Source of the DNA: Clostridium sp.
GTDB lineage: Bacteria > Bacillota > Clostridia > Clostridiales > Clostridiaceae
Assembly: GCA_018372555.1 (NCBI GenBank)
Contig: JAHAIU010000194.1
Span: 1-5,601 of the forward strand
Length of the DNA: 5,601 nt
Reading direction: 5' to 3'
Each line of letters opens with the position of its first letter. The stretch's first letter is position 1. The notes beneath the pieces were generated by a model. The model was not told the origin of the DNA. It was given only the letters and a program-made list of their open reading frames with translations, and did no database searches. The translations under genes were made by a program, and so were the position numbers. Shown here piece by piece: positions 5,334 through 5,601 of this stretch.

Positions 5334-5370
5334 GAGGATAACAAGTTTGAAAGTGTTATCCTTACATTTT
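5334..5370 (+). terminator. Terminator-like hairpin
   Basis: AGGATAACA (5335-5343) pairs perfectly with TGTTATCCT (5354-5362), with a further G-U pair outside and a 10-nt loop. TTTTT follows after a four-base gap (5367-5371), so it fits a plus-strand terminator or a stable RNA structure. The minus strand has no T-run. No gene upstream on the plus strand would use it. Confidence 0.4.
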
Positions 5371-5405
5371 TATAAATCATAGTAATATAAATTTGGAGTT
5401 ATAAG

Positions 5406-5451
5406 AGTAAGAAAATTAAAAGTATTATTAGATGGTTTTTATTTTCTTACT
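5406..5451. repeat. Long inverted repeat / hairpin
   Basis: AGTAAGAAAAT (5406-5416) is the exact reverse complement of ATTTTCTTACT (5441-5451). A slipped inner pairing of TAAAA (5417-5421) with TTTTA (5437-5441) can lengthen the stem. T-rich sequence follows on the plus strand. It may be a terminator for the IS30 transposase side or part of a structured RNA. Confidence 0.45.
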
Positions 5452-5502
5452 ATATTTTATTGAAATTTATAACATATTAAAGATTAGTTTTCTGTTTAAA
5501 TT

Positions 5503-5601
5503 ATCTAAATTGCAATATCAAATTGAACTATTTTTGTTAAATTGAATAAATAGCATCTAGATATTGATCAAAGAGAGCTTCTGGTGTCTTATAATTTAAT
5601 T
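5503..5601 (-). mobile_element. Right end of an IS30-family insertion sequence (partial, boundary approximate)
   Basis: The transposase C-terminus at 5537-5601 marks an IS30-type element entering from the right edge. The tract TTGCAATATCAAATTGAAC (5510-5528), just past the stop, is where the terminal inverted repeat would be expected. Its TTGCAAT / AATTGAA content resembles IS30-type ends, but the other end is outside the window, so the boundary cannot be fixed. Confidence 0.4.
5537..5601 (-). CDS. IS30-family transposase, C-terminal end (partial)
   Basis: The minus strand from the window edge reads LNYKTPEALFDQYLDAIYSI and then stops (TAA at 5537-5539). 'LNYKTP-E-(L/V)F--YL' near the end is the usual close of IS30-family DDE transposases, which cut and paste the element as a dimer at its terminal inverted repeats. 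Only about 21 codons are in the window, so the catalytic core and the N-terminal helix-turn-helix cannot be checked, nor whether the copy is intact. The reading frame is open throughout the visible part. The identification rests on this short motif. Confidence 0.72.
   Translation of the reverse strand, partial: LNYKTPEALFDQYLDAIYSI

Noticed and set aside
1..5601. CRISPR array, tRNA or rRNA
   Set aside because: No regularly spaced direct repeats, no cloverleaf with conserved TTCGA-type arm, and no rRNA-like sequence were seen on either strand.

Overview
The window is very AT-rich. Its genes start with strong Shine-Dalgarno sites (AGGAGGA, AGAGGTGA), intergenic regions are rich in hairpins, and the best recognised protein is an A-type flavodiiron protein. 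This points to a low-GC Firmicute, most likely a solvent- or butyrate-forming Clostridium (cluster I). That assignment is inference from composition and protein style, not from a marker gene.

Layout, left to right. (1) At 48-103 an imperfect terminator hairpin closes a transcription unit outside the window. (2) At 189-372 lies the decayed C-terminal part of a GyrI-like (AraC effector-binding) protein, with two frameshifts and one internal stop. (3) At 474-623 is a 49-residue hypothetical protein with its own ribosome binding site and a 14-bp hairpin right after its stop. (4) At 659-1175 is a long gene-free stretch. It holds a consensus promoter (TTGACA-17-TATAAT), a PerR/Fur-like palindrome over the -10 and start site, and a leader of about 200 nt. 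(5) At 1176-2375 is fprA, a complete flavodiiron NADH-linked O2/NO reductase component with its own terminator. (6) At 2450-2504 two mutually exclusive hairpins look like an attenuator. (7) At 2588-4297 is a three-TM protein with a cytoplasmic PH-like region and a predicted extracellular Asp-box (BNR) domain. (8) At 4298-4673 is non-genic sequence with coding-like debris and a terminator-like hairpin. (9) At 4674-5138, minus strand, is a GreA/GreB-type transcript cleavage factor, convergent with gene 7. (10) At 5139-5536 is a gene-free stretch with three hairpins. (11) At 5537-5601, minus strand, is the last 20 or so codons of an IS30-family transposase running off the window.

The genes do not form an operon. 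fprA appears monocistronic and probably belongs to the peroxide/oxygen-stress regulon. The membrane Asp-box protein is separately controlled, possibly by attenuation. greA is a housekeeping-type factor or paralog. The pseudogene, the coding debris and the IS30 end show that the flanks have been remodelled by decay and insertion. I see no clear new multi-gene system. The least explained items are the attenuator-like leader with the Asp-box membrane protein behind it, and the fprA control region.
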